Positions 6,609 through 13,266 of a DNA stretch of 21,547 nucleotides are shown here, piece after piece. The translations under genes were made by a program, and so were the position numbers. This DNA comes from a virus. The stretch is taken from IMG/VR virus record IMGVR_UViG_3300021599_002162, positions 1-21,547 of that record. One strand, given 5' to 3'. Each line of letters starts with the position of its first letter. The first letter of the stretch is position 1. The notes below the pieces were generated by a model, which did not search any database, was not told the origin of the DNA, and was given only the letters and a program-made list of their open reading frames with translations.

Positions 6609-7034
6609 ACATTTGCATATCTTAATGGAACATTAATGAATTTAATGGGGTATACTTGGGTTAAACCAGATATTAAAAGAGGTACCTATGGATATAACGT
6701 GGGTTTAATTTCTTTGTTTACAAAAAATGTTGAGAAGAGGTATGATGTGTCATTATCATCTTCAATGGTTGTTTTCTGGACCAAACCATATCAATATAGT
6801 AAGAAGATAACATTATCACCACAAGTATTTGCTATGTCATCACCAATCGCATATAATACGGTCACTGGGCAAACAACTGTTAACCGTAATTTTGGTTTTT
6901 TATTGGGTAGTAGTTTTGATTATAAAATAAGTAAGCGTTTCGGGCTAAGTATAAATTATAAAGCCAATTTAAATACAACCCCTGGAACGCCGATATTACA
7001 CAATTTTTTAGTAGGATCTAGAATGATGTTATAA
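6609..7034 (+). CDS. C-terminal barrel part of the same outer-membrane-like protein (after in-frame TGA)
   Basis: This is in the same frame as the upstream part, separated only by the TGA at 6606-6608; an ATG at 6636 could reinitiate. The segment reads TFAYLNGTLMNLMGYTWVKP and then alternates hydrophobic and polar residues with aromatic girdle residues (VGLISLF, SSSMVVFWTK, FGFLLGSSFDY, FGLSINYKAN), typical of outer-membrane beta-strands, ending FLVGSRMML. Other genes here terminate naturally with TGA (2182, 8584, 14779), so a genome-wide TGA-to-Trp code is unlikely. Decay, assembly error or low-level readthrough are the options. Confidence 0.62.
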   Translation, partial: TFAYLNGTLMNLMGYTWVKPDIKRGTYGYNVGLISLFTKNVEKRYDVSLSSSMVVFWTKPYQYSKKITLSPQVFAMSSPIAYNTVTGQTTVNRNFGFLLGSSFDYKISKRFGLSINYKANLNTTPGTPILHNFLVGSRMML

Positions 7035-7062
7035 AAAAATACCCCATATAAAAATATGGGGT
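7035..7062 (-). terminator. Terminator of the leftward RNA-repair operon
   Basis: A perfect 9-bp stem, ACCCCATAT (7041-7049) with ATATGGGGT (7054-7062), has an AAAA loop. On the - strand it is followed by a run of seven T (7034-7040 region). It lies between convergent genes; on the + strand the tail is weak, so its main direction is leftward. Confidence 0.75.
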
Positions 7063-7075
7063 AAATTTGGCAAGA

Positions 7076-7108
7076 AATAACTAAACGTGTCTCTAAACGT
7101 TAGTTATT
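7076..7108. repeat. Inverted repeat at the convergent junction
   Basis: AATAACTAA (7076-7084) and TTAGTTATT (7100-7108) form a perfect 9-bp inverted repeat around a 15-nt loop that itself holds a direct repeat, CTAAACGT at 7081 and 7093. The right arm overlaps the stop of the 7104 gene. It could be an mRNA 3'-end stabiliser or an accessory terminator. Confidence 0.45.
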
Positions 7109-7466
7109 TAAATATAGTTTCTTTTTTTGAATTAGTCAAGCTATTGTATAAAATAATTATGTCTTTACATTTTTCATATTCTTCAATTTCTTCAAAGTGT
7201 TCTAAAATGTAATCAACCAATAAATCGCATTCGTCTTTACGAAATAAAAATTCGGTATTAAATTCAATAATACCATTTCGTTTACTTTTTGTTGATGCGG
7301 ATACAATATATTTTATTGTTTTTCTATTACTATTACTTAGTAATATGAAACATTGGACAATTCCGGTATAGATTTTTGTTTTATTTTTTTCAAAAAAATC
7401 TTCATAGTCAGTATATTCCCCAACAATGTTAACAACAAATTCTCTTGGGATTTTAATTTTCGTCAT
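7104..7466 (-). CDS. Hypothetical protein, last gene of the RNA-repair operon
   Basis: 120 residues, soluble, charged, mixed alpha/beta, without signal or membrane segment. It starts MTKIKIPREFVVNIVGEYTD and ends with a Lys-rich stretch. Its ATG lies 14 nt inside the 3' end of the RNA ligase gene, so the two are translationally coupled and likely work in one process. No family recognised; position suggests an accessory role in RNA repair or host takeover, which is inference only. Confidence 0.65.
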   Translation of the reverse strand: MTKIKIPREFVVNIVGEYTDYEDFFEKNKTKIYTGIVQCFILLSNSNRKTIKYIVSASTKSKRNGIIEFNTEFLFRKDECDLLVDYILEHFEEIEEYEKCKDIIILYNSLTNSKKETIFK

Positions 7467-8571
7467 TTTTAAATGGTTTTGTGTAGGATGGATAAATAAT
7501 CTTCCAGATTATATCTCTATAATCTTTATTGTCTAACATTGAAAATAAAATGGATGGATTATCGCATTTTAATGCTTCTAATGCAAAACTTTTTCTATCT
7601 TCAATATTACAGCTTTTTTTAATTTTGGCAAAATCTAAAAAGGATTTTTTTTCAATTTCAGCATATCCTTTTACTAGATTGTCTGCGGTATTTGAAACCC
7701 AATTATAAAATTCATCAGGTACTTTATGGAGTAAATCATCAAAAGGATCACCATTTTTAAGATACATCCAAATATCTCTATTAGAAACGTTTGTTAGTAT
7801 TCTATGTAGTCTCTTATATTCTTCGCCCTTGATTTTCATGCGAAAACCATTTTTAAAACGAATCACATATCCCTCTTTATCCTTACTAATTTCTTCTTTA
7901 AGTAAATCATAAGACTCACCCCAAGTTTTATATAATAATACAATTTTTAGATTTAAATTTTTTATTAGATTTTTTAATCTAATATCTTCATTATTATCGT
8001 TATGAATATCGATTTCATCGCCAGTTTCAGTCTTAATCATACCTAATAAAATTAAATCTTCAAAATCGTATTCACACACAATTCTATTTTCCGGATAAAT
8101 TATTTCAAACAAATATGTATAACCAGATACTAATCTATTATAATTATATTTTTCAAGCAATTGGCGACCTTTAATTGCTTGTGGTGATGTAAATGACCCA
8201 CGAGTGGCCAATATCCATTCGTTTTCATAATTAAAAAGAATTCCTAACGAACCGTCTAGTTTTTCATAAACAACGTAATTTTCATTTGGTATATCTTCTG
8301 GCTTATGCTCTTCATAGTTAAAAAACTTCTTAAATGGTCTTGCAACAATATTACCTTTTGAATTGGTAACTAATCCGCGACATTGTAAAGTTATATCATC
8401 CCACAATCTTTCATATTGAACTCTTGGAGAATAATTCCAGATGGTTAAATCAAATTTTGGGTGTTTTTGTTTTAACAACAAACCATCTTGATAATATTTT
8501 TCTAATGTATTTAAAAATTCCAATTTTTGTTGGGGTTTGTGGTGGATTAGTAATTTTTGTAAATGAAACAA
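7453..8571 (-). CDS. T4 Rnl1-type RNA ligase
   Basis: 372 residues, about the length of T4 RNA ligase 1. ATP-dependent nucleotidyltransferase motifs appear in order: upstream QCRGLV (63-68); motif I EKLDGSLG with adenylated Lys at ~104; motif III LFEIIYPENRIV (154-165); motif IV KEGYVIRF (232-239); motif V RMKIKGEEY (244-252). The enzyme joins 5'-phosphate to 3'-OH RNA ends through an AMP-enzyme intermediate. In T4, Rnl1 with Pnkp repairs tRNA cut by the host anticodon nuclease PrrC, and the neighbouring kinase-like gene supports the same role. The start is TTG at 8569-8571: the frame is closed by TGA four codons upstream and the next in-frame ATG lies far inside the domain. It follows the kinase by 12 nt. 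Confidence 0.9.
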   Translation of the reverse strand: MFHLQKLLIHHKPQQKLEFLNTLEKYYQDGLLLKQKHPKFDLTIWNYSPRVQYERLWDDITLQCRGLVTNSKGNIVARPFKKFFNYEEHKPEDIPNENYVVYEKLDGSLGILFNYENEWILATRGSFTSPQAIKGRQLLEKYNYNRLVSGYTYLFEIIYPENRIVCEYDFEDLILLGMIKTETGDEIDIHNDNNEDIRLKNLIKNLNLKIVLLYKTWGESYDLLKEEISKDKEGYVIRFKNGFRMKIKGEEYKRLHRILTNVSNRDIWMYLKNGDPFDDLLHKVPDEFYNWVSNTADNLVKGYAEIEKKSFLDFAKIKKSCNIEDRKSFALEALKCDNPSILFSMLDNKDYRDIIWKIIYPSYTKPFKNDEN

Positions 8572-8583
8572 TAAACTTGCTCA

Positions 8584-9006
8584 TCAGATTTTGACTTCAA
8601 ATCTATTTTTCATTTGAAGAATCTTTTCGTCAGGTACGTCATGAATATTTTGACTACCATGCCTGTTTTCAACAATAACACTATGTACTCTATAGTTGTA
8701 CCTTTCCGCCATTTTAAAATATGTTTCCATTTCCCATTCTTGCGTAAAAGTGTTTGCCACCACTATTTTATAAATACCGTTTCTCATGTTTTCAGCGCAT
8801 TTTTGCTGACATAGGTTATGAGCTTCCTTTAATTTACTTGGATCAAAGTTGTAGTTACCTTCTTGATCAATAAAAAAATCATCAGCTGATAATACTTTGG
8901 TACCAGATGGTTGGGGACAGTTTAAAATAATTTCACCCAAGGTTGTTTTACCTGATCCAGGAACCCCTCGTAATAAAATTAAATCACCCGTAAATTCTTT
9001 GTCCAT
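8584..9006 (-). CDS. P-loop polynucleotide-kinase-like / N4BP2-like kinase
   Basis: 140 residues forming one P-loop kinase domain. Walker A is GVPGSGKT (14-21); SADDFF (40-45) supplies the acidic catalytic pair, followed by YNFDPSKLKEAH, typical of the AAA_33/N4BP2L family that includes 5'-polynucleotide kinases. The C-terminal DVPDEKILQMKNRFE fits the lid region. The 3'-phosphatase half of T4 Pnkp is absent, so any end healing would be 5'-phosphorylation only, unless a phosphatase is encoded elsewhere. It stands directly before the RNA ligase gene, supporting an RNA-repair role. The substrate is inferred; a small-molecule or nucleotide kinase remains possible. It ends with a natural TGA. Confidence 0.82.
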   Translation of the reverse strand: MDKEFTGDLILLRGVPGSGKTTLGEIILNCPQPSGTKVLSADDFFIDQEGNYNFDPSKLKEAHNLCQQKCAENMRNGIYKIVVANTFTQEWEMETYFKMAERYNYRVHSVIVENRHGSQNIHDVPDEKILQMKNRFEVKI

Positions 9007-9007
9007 T

Positions 9008-9151
9008 TTACTTTATTAATGTTTCTAATTTTTTAATTCTCTTATCCAGATTCGCTACTTCATTTTTATAATGTTTTGCAATAAAAAAAACCATGCAAAG
9101 CATTACCATTGTTATTATAAATAACGATATTGTATATGTTTCTTTTTTCAT
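9008..9151 (-). CDS. 47-residue single-TM peptide
   Basis: The short ORF starts at ATG 9149-9151 and ends at TAA 9008-9010, one base before the kinase gene. The product has a hydrophobic stretch at about residues 6-23 (TISLFIITMVMLCMVFFIA), then a short heptad-like charged tail (NEVANLDKRIKKLETLIK). A membrane-anchored mini coiled coil is inferred. It would be the first gene of the RNA-repair operon. Coding support comes from composition and tight spacing only. Confidence 0.6.
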   Translation of the reverse strand: MKKETYTISLFIITMVMLCMVFFIAKHYKNEVANLDKRIKKLETLIK

Positions 9152-9185
9152 ACAACTTAAGATTAATTAAAGATAAGAATTTTTT

Positions 9186-9220
9186 TTTAGAAAAACAAAA
9201 ATGGGGGCCTAAACCCCCAT
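9186..9220 (-). terminator. Terminator after the small lipoprotein gene
   Basis: ATGGGGG (9201-9207) pairs with CCCCCAT (9214-9220). On the - strand the stem is followed by TTTTTGTTTTT and a longer T-run (down to ~9181). It separates the lipoprotein gene from the RNA-repair operon. Confidence 0.85.
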
Positions 9221-9240
9221 CTAATTTCACAACATTTAGC

Positions 9241-9411
9241 TTATTTTACAGCCAAAGTGTCTACAACACTTGTCGTGTCAGCGCTTGGAACAGCAGCTGT
9301 ATCAACTTGTGCAGCAGTAGAATCTGTTGCTTCGTTTGTGGAAGATCCTGAACCACACGCCGTTAATGCTAATGCAGCACCAATGGCCAAAATGAATGTA
9401 TATTTTTTCAT
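9241..9411 (-). CDS. Small lipoprotein, Ala/Ser/Thr/Asp-rich
   Basis: 56 residues starting at the ATG at 9409-9411; a longer in-frame reading up to 9507 would run through a terminator hairpin and displace the signal. The signal MKKYTFILAIGAALALTAC ends in a lipobox with Cys19. The mature part is an unstructured Ala/Ser/Thr/Asp/Val sequence (GSGSSTNEATDS, VDTAAVPSADTTSVVDT). It resembles tiny flavobacterial lipoproteins of unknown role. It is monocistronic, bounded by terminators on both sides. Envelope localisation is inferred. Confidence 0.72.
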   Translation of the reverse strand: MKKYTFILAIGAALALTACGSGSSTNEATDSTAAQVDTAAVPSADTTSVVDTLAVK

Positions 9412-9456
9412 ACTATTGTAAATATAAACAAAAATATCCAAACAACAAAATATGGT

Positions 9457-9550
9457 AAAAAAAAACCCCAACAGGATGTCGGGGTTTAGGTCTTTCGGCG
9501 GGTTCAACCCCGCTTACTTTTAAAACGAAAAGGTTTTTCGGCAAAGATAA
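9457..9550 (-). ncRNA. Candidate structured small RNA
   Basis: On the - strand, a promoter-like region is followed by three hairpins with no ORF. Hairpin 1 is CGAAAA/TTTTCG (9526-9531 with 9535-9540). Hairpin 2 is GCGGG/CCCGC (9498-9502 with 9509-9513). The last is a terminator AAACCCC/GGGGTTT (9463-9469 with 9481-9487) with inner ACA/TGT pairs and a tail of nine T. The transcript would be about 80-95 nt. The start is uncertain. No known RNA family is recognised; it could instead be an attenuated leader. Confidence 0.5.
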
Positions 9551-9568
9551 CCTATAGACATATAAATA
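9542..9568 (-). promoter_or_regulatory. Putative promoter of the small RNA
   Basis: Read on the - strand, TATTTATA (9568-9561) matches the motif seen before several + strand genes, and TATCTTTG (9549-9542) matches the Bacteroidetes -7 consensus TANNTTTG. No clear -33 TTTG is seen at normal spacing, so which element acts, if either, is open. Confidence 0.4.
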
Positions 9569-9609
9569 TATGTGTTTTTGGTAAAAAGTAAAGTATTTAC
9601 CAAAAAAAA

Positions 9610-9972
9610 TTATATTATTTTCGTTTTTATCTGTAAACCATCTTTAAAAGTGAGTTTTACCAGACTATCTTCTAAAATATTACCTTTTAAGATCTCGTCG
9701 CTAATAAAATCTTCACATAAATTCTGGATTATTCTTTTTATTGGTCTTGCACCGAATTCTTTTTCAGTGTTCATGTTTAAAATTTCATTTACAACACTTT
9801 GATCAAAAGAAATAATATAATTTTTTTCTTTTAATCTTTTAACCAATTTATCTAACTCTAGTTTGACAATCTTTTTCAATGTGTCGCTTTCTAATGGGTC
9901 AAATAAAATGATATCATCAATTCTATTCAAGAACTCAGGATTGAATTGTTGTTTCAACGCTTTTTGAATCAT
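9610..9972 (-). CDS. ClpC-like unfoldase, detached C-terminal (D2 small) domain
   Basis: 120 residues that read as the end of a ClpC-type protein: [20 protein letters not shown], then [19 protein letters not shown], and the sensor-2 motif EFGARPIKR. Its ATG (9970-9972) overlaps the TGA of the upstream ORF (9969-9971) in an ATGA arrangement, so it could be made by coupled reinitiation or by -1 frameshifting. In bacterial ClpC the preceding stretch (roughly 25 residues, containing the V-G-F type ClpP-docking loop) joins the two parts; that stretch is absent here. Without this domain the upstream D2 ring would lack sensor 2. Either a real split and shortened chaperone, or a deletion or assembly error. 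Confidence 0.75.
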   Translation of the reverse strand: MIQKALKQQFNPEFLNRIDDIILFDPLESDTLKKIVKLELDKLVKRLKEKNYIISFDQSVVNEILNMNTEKEFGARPIKRIIQNLCEDFISDEILKGNILEDSLVKLTFKDGLQIKTKII

Positions 9973-11558
9973 GGTACTTTCTTAGCACCAACATTTGATG
10001 TCATTATAATTAGGGTATTTGTAAAGTTTACTTTTCTACCAAATGAATCTGTTAAATGACCCTCATCTAATATTTGTAACAAAATATTAAACACATCTTT
10101 ATGGGCTTTTTCAATCTCGTCAAATAGTATTACTGAAAAAGGATTATTTTTTATTTTTTCAGTTAATTGACCACCTTCATCATATCCAACATAACCTGGA
10201 GGTGAGCCAATCAATCTAGACACGGCATGCTTCTCCATGAACTCACTCATATCGACTCTAACAACTTTATCCTGAGAACCGAAGATTTGTTCAGCCAATG
10301 TTTTAGCTAAGTATGTCTTCCCCACACCTGTGGAACCAAGGAATATAAATGATCCTATTGGCTTTGCACCGTCTTTAATACCAACTCTATTTCTGCGTAT
10401 CGCTTTAGATATTGTTGATATTGCTTTGTCTTGCCCAATAATTTTTTCAGATAAAATAGATTCCAGATTTAATAAATTTGAAACCTCTTTACTATCGATC
10501 TTATTGATTGGAATACCGGTTGTTGATGATATCATGGTATAAACATCTTCTATTGTAACCGGAATCAAATTATTTTTTTGCTTGTCTAACCATTTTGCTT
10601 TTTCCTCTTCTAATTTTTTCTCAACCCTTTTTTCTTCATCTCTTATTTTTGCGGCTATTTCGTAGTTTTGTTTTTTAACAACCTCAATCTTTTTTAACTT
10701 TAATTCGGAGACCTCATTATTTAGTTTTTCTATTGAATCAGGTACTTTAGTAATGACTCTTTTCTCCGATCCTAATTCATCTAAAATATCAATTGCTTTA
10801 TCGGGAAATTGTCTATCTGTTATATATCTTGAACATAACTTAACTATTGTCTCAATAACCCCTGGTTCATAATTCACTTTATGATAAAATTGATAAGACT
10901 GTTTAAGATTATTTAGAATTTCAACAGTTTCGGCTTCCGTGGGTTCATTCAAGATTATTTTTTGAAATCTTCTTACCAATGCACCATCTTTTTCAATATG
11001 TTTTTTAAATTCATCAAAAGTTGTTGCTCCAATGCATTGAATTTCACCTCTAGCCAATGCTGGTTTTAAAATGTTTGCAGCATCCATTGATCCACTGGCA
11101 TTTCCGGCACCAACCATTGTGTGTAATTCATCGATAAAGACAATTACATCAGTATTTTCCTGTAACTCATGTAATATTGCCTTGATTCTTTCTTCAAATT
11201 GACCTCGATATTTTGTACCAGCTACTAATGAAGTGAGATCTAGTGAAACAATTCTTTTATCTATTAAATTTGATGGGCAATCGCCATTTGTTATTAATAG
11301 AGCTAGCTTCTCAACCAATGCTGACTTACCAACACCAGCTTCACCAACAATAACAGCGTTATTCTTTTTTTTCCTAGAAAGAATTTGAGCAATTCTTTTA
11401 ACTTCCTTATCTCTACCAACCACAGGATCAATTTTACCTTCTTTGGCTAATCTGTTAAGATCTCTAGAGAAGTTGTCTAATACCGGTGTATTAGTTGCAC
11501 TTCTTCTGTTTTTGGTGTTTTGTTTTGGGGAATCCTCGTAACTGAAATCTACCGACAT
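9969..11558 (-). CDS. clpC: ClpC-like AAA+ unfoldase, D1-M-D2 large part
   Basis: 529 residues. After a short tail, [20 protein letters not shown] starts D1. D1 has Walker A GEAGVGKS (72-79), pore loop KYRG (116-119), Walker B VIVFIDE (138-144) and arginine-finger region RRF (196-198). A short UVR/M-domain coiled segment lies at ~285-325. D2 has Walker A GSTGVGKT (408-415), pore loop GYVGY (455-459), Walker B VILFDE (476-481) and sensor-1 TSN (521-523). The ClpC N-terminal adaptor-binding domain is missing. The frame stops at SNVGAKKVP, and the rest is in the overlapping ORF at 9610. Clp ATPases unfold substrates using ATP. Missing N-domain and missing ClpP loop suggest a remodelling chaperone and not a protease partner (inference). 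It is divergent from an Hsp20 gene. Confidence 0.85.
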   Translation of the reverse strand: MSVDFSYEDSPKQNTKNRRSATNTPVLDNFSRDLNRLAKEGKIDPVVGRDKEVKRIAQILSRKKKNNAVIVGEAGVGKSALVEKLALLITNGDCPSNLIDKRIVSLDLTSLVAGTKYRGQFEERIKAILHELQENTDVIVFIDELHTMVGAGNASGSMDAANILKPALARGEIQCIGATTFDEFKKHIEKDGALVRRFQKIILNEPTEAETVEILNNLKQSYQFYHKVNYEPGVIETIVKLCSRYITDRQFPDKAIDILDELGSEKRVITKVPDSIEKLNNEVSELKLKKIEVVKKQNYEIAAKIRDEEKRVEKKLEEEKAKWLDKQKNNLIPVTIEDVYTMISSTTGIPINKIDSKEVSNLLNLESILSEKIIGQDKAISTISKAIRRNRVGIKDGAKPIGSFIFLGSTGVGKTYLAKTLAEQIFGSQDKVVRVDMSEFMEKHAVSRLIGSPPGYVGYDEGGQLTEKIKNNPFSVILFDEIEKAHKDVFNILLQILDEGHLTDSFGRKVNFTNTLIIMTSNVGAKKVP

Positions 11559-11628
11559 AATTTATTATTTGTTTATATTGCAATAATAATGATTATTTTT
11601 TTAAAAACAAAAGATATGTTCTGACAAA

Positions 11629-11667
11629 ATGTCTAAAAAAATGTCTAACTAATGTCTAAATGTCATT
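11629..11667. promoter_or_regulatory. Repeat array (AATGTCTAA) between the divergent chaperone genes
   Basis: ATGTCTAA occurs at 11629, 11641 and 11652, with a partial copy ATGTCATT at 11660. The first three are spaced 12 and 11 nt, about one helical turn. The first overlaps a dyad GACA-AAA-TGTC (11623-11633). The array lies in the 175-nt divergent gap between the ClpC-like and Hsp20 genes, the natural place for a shared operator. Confidence 0.5.
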
Positions 11668-11733
11668 ATCAATCGTTTGGTTTTATTTTTGTTTATAAGG
11701 TAGTAATAATAAAATAAATAAAAAAATAAAACT

Positions 11734-12096
11734 ATGATTAAGTTATTTAAAGACCCGTTTTTTAACATTTTAGATGAGTTCGCAACAATCGACCATCTCG
11801 GACCAAAAACAAAAATTAATAAAACAGATGATAGCTACCTAATCATGATAGCTGTTCCTGGTTTAACAAAAGATGATTTAAAAATCATGACCAAAGAAGG
11901 TGTTTTAAAGATATCTTTTGATGGAGATCAAAAATCTGAAACAAACCACTTTGTTCCAATTTTTAATAAATCTTACGATATACCAGACGATGTGAATGAA
12001 AAAGAGATTTCTGGTAAAGTCGAAAATGGTCTTTTAACAATCAATCTACCGATAAGTAAAAAGAAGACTTTAGAAAGATTGATTAGTTTAAATTAA
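11734..12096 (+). CDS. Small heat-shock protein (Hsp20 / alpha-crystallin family)
   Basis: 120 residues covering an alpha-crystallin domain. Visible features are YLIMIAVPGLTKDDLKI (35-51), GVLKISFDG, a middle ...SYDIPDDVNEKEISGKVENG, and the family signature G-L-L-T-I-N-L-P (99-106), then a short Lys-rich tail ending LERLISLN that could hold a degenerate I-x-I motif. Such proteins hold unfolding proteins in an ATP-independent way; T4-like cyanophages also carry Hsp20 genes. It is transcribed away from the ClpC-like gene, sharing the gap with the AATGTCTAA repeats, and is followed by its own terminator. The leader is A/T-rich with no Shine-Dalgarno. Confidence 0.9.
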   Translation: MIKLFKDPFFNILDEFATIDHLGPKTKINKTDDSYLIMIAVPGLTKDDLKIMTKEGVLKISFDGDQKSETNHFVPIFNKSYDIPDDVNEKEISGKVENGLLTINLPISKKKTLERLISLN

Positions 12097-12098
12097 AT

Positions 12099-12128
12099 AA
12101 AAGCCCCGAAATCGGGGCTTTATTTTTT
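12099..12128 (+). terminator. Rho-independent terminator after Hsp20
   Basis: AAAGCCCCGA (12100-12109) pairs with TCGGGGCTTT (12112-12121) and is followed by ATTTTTTT. Hsp20 is thus a single-gene transcript. Confidence 0.9.
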
Positions 12129-12137
12129 TACAAAAAT

Positions 12138-12145
12138 TATTTATA
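12138..12145 (+). promoter_or_regulatory. TATTTATA promoter-like motif
   Basis: TATTTATA followed by TTTTATAAAA lies between the Hsp20 terminator and the ATG at 12163. It is the same core as at 4730, 13225, 16743 and 18459 and would start the KTSC/nucleotidyltransferase transcript. Confidence 0.42.
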
Positions 12146-12162
12146 TTTTATAAAAAACTATT

Positions 12163-12408
12163 ATGGCTATTATATCCGAAAGAATTGAAGGTAAATTAAT
12201 CCACGTTGATATTAAATCATCAAATATCAAATCCGCGACATATAACACAGAAACATCATTATTGACAATTGTGTTTAATAATGGAAGTATTTATGAATAC
12301 GAGAATGTTCCGTGGGAGCTTTTTACAAAATTTAGAATGGCTGATTCCCAGGGCGCGTTTTTAAATGCTAATATTAAAAACAAATATAGTTTTAAAAAAT
12401 TTAATTAA
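12163..12408 (+). CDS. KTSC-domain protein
   Basis: 81 residues, all one KTSC domain. The pattern SSNIKSATYN, LLTIVFNNGSIYEYENVP, then the A-D-S-Q-G-A-F-L-N-A-N-I-K motif and a Y.F ending matches this small family, first named from the C-terminus of some lysyl-tRNA synthetases and also found alone in phages and bacteria. Biochemical function is not established. The TAA overlaps the ATG of the nucleotidyltransferase gene (TAATG), so the two are coupled. Confidence 0.82.
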   Translation: MAIISERIEGKLIHVDIKSSNIKSATYNTETSLLTIVFNNGSIYEYENVPWELFTKFRMADSQGAFLNANIKNKYSFKKFN

Positions 12409-13193
12409 TGGACAATTTAGTAGATGAACTTTTAGAATTATCTGACCCTGATACCGATAAAAAAATTATCAAAACATTTGAAATGAAGGATCGTTTGTGT
12501 CCCGAAATATTTGACGGAGGGGAAACAAACTATACAATGAAAAATGAAATAGTTACTAGATTGTTGGAAATAACAGATGATTTTATCGATTTTGCTGGAG
12601 TTGACTTTTTTATTCATGATGTTGTTTTAATGGGGTCTTTAGCCAATTACAATTGGTCAGAGTATTCGGATGTTGATTTACACATATTGGTTGACATGGA
12701 TGAATTAAATGAGGGTGATAAACCATCTACTGCGTTAATTGATATTGTGAGAGAGTTTTTTGATGCCAAAAAGGGTTTGTGGAATGAGAAACATGATATA
12801 AAGATAAAGGGGTTTGATGTTGAAATATACGTTCAGGACATAGACGATGAATATACCTCTTCTGGGGTTTATTCCATATTAAACAATGAATGGATATCAA
12901 AACCATCGAATAAAAAAGAAGAAATAGACACAAAAAAAATCTTAGAAAAGGGTGAATATTTTGCAAAGCATATAGATAAATTAGTTAGTCAATATGAAGC
13001 TGGAGAAGATGTTTCTAACTCCATTAATGATGTGAAAGATAAACTTAAAAAATTTAGAAAAAGTGGCTTAACTCGAGGTGGTGAGTATTCATATGAAAAC
13101 CTTACATTTAAATTATTAAGAAGAAATGGGTACATCGAAAAATTGATGAATTTGAAAAAAGATGTTTCTGATAAGAAATTATCTCTATCATAA
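12408..13193 (+). CDS. Nucleotidyltransferase (pol-beta-like fold)
   Basis: 261 residues. The core motif MGSLANYNWSEYSDVDLHIL (75-94) has G-S and D88-x-D90, the metal-binding pair of the polymerase-beta-type nucleotidyltransferase superfamily. A likely third carboxylate lies in GFDVEIYVQD (135-144). The C-terminal half is helical and Lys/Glu-rich, perhaps substrate-binding. Similar proteins are common uncharacterised genes in large T4-like phages. Nucleotide transfer to a protein, RNA or small molecule is expected, but the substrate cannot be told. It is coupled to the KTSC gene upstream by a 1-nt overlap, hinting at joint action. Confidence 0.8.
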   Translation: MDNLVDELLELSDPDTDKKIIKTFEMKDRLCPEIFDGGETNYTMKNEIVTRLLEITDDFIDFAGVDFFIHDVVLMGSLANYNWSEYSDVDLHILVDMDELNEGDKPSTALIDIVREFFDAKKGLWNEKHDIKIKGFDVEIYVQDIDDEYTSSGVYSILNNEWISKPSNKKEEIDTKKILEKGEYFAKHIDKLVSQYEAGEDVSNSINDVKDKLKKFRKSGLTRGGEYSYENLTFKLLRRNGYIEKLMNLKKDVSDKKLSLS

Positions 13194-13224
13194 TTGCAAA
13201 CTGTATTTTTTTTCTTTTCTACAC

Positions 13225-13232
13225 TATTTATA
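13225..13232 (+). promoter_or_regulatory. TATTTATA promoter-like motif
   Basis: TATTTATA lies 34 nt before the ATG at 13267 in the short gap after the nucleotidyltransferase gene. It would drive the 13267-16693 operon. No terminator is seen just upstream. Confidence 0.38.
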
Positions 13233-13266
13233 CAATAAGAATAATCTTATTTTTAACTTAAAAACA

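Noticed and set aside
9412-9507. Longer N-terminus for the small lipoprotein starting at 9507
   Set aside because: It would run through the small-RNA terminator and move the lipoprotein signal away from the N-terminus.
9497-9514. tRNA T-arm-like sequence GGTTCAACCCC on the + strand
   Set aside because: The loop has 6 and not 7 bases when the stem pairs well, and no D, anticodon or acceptor arms can be folded around it; it fits better as a hairpin of the - strand small RNA.
13162-13266. Upstream start at 13162 for the acidic protein
   Set aside because: It would overlap the nucleotidyltransferase gene and add a Phe/Tyr/Asn-rich leader translated from a promoter-like gap; ATG 13267 is well placed.
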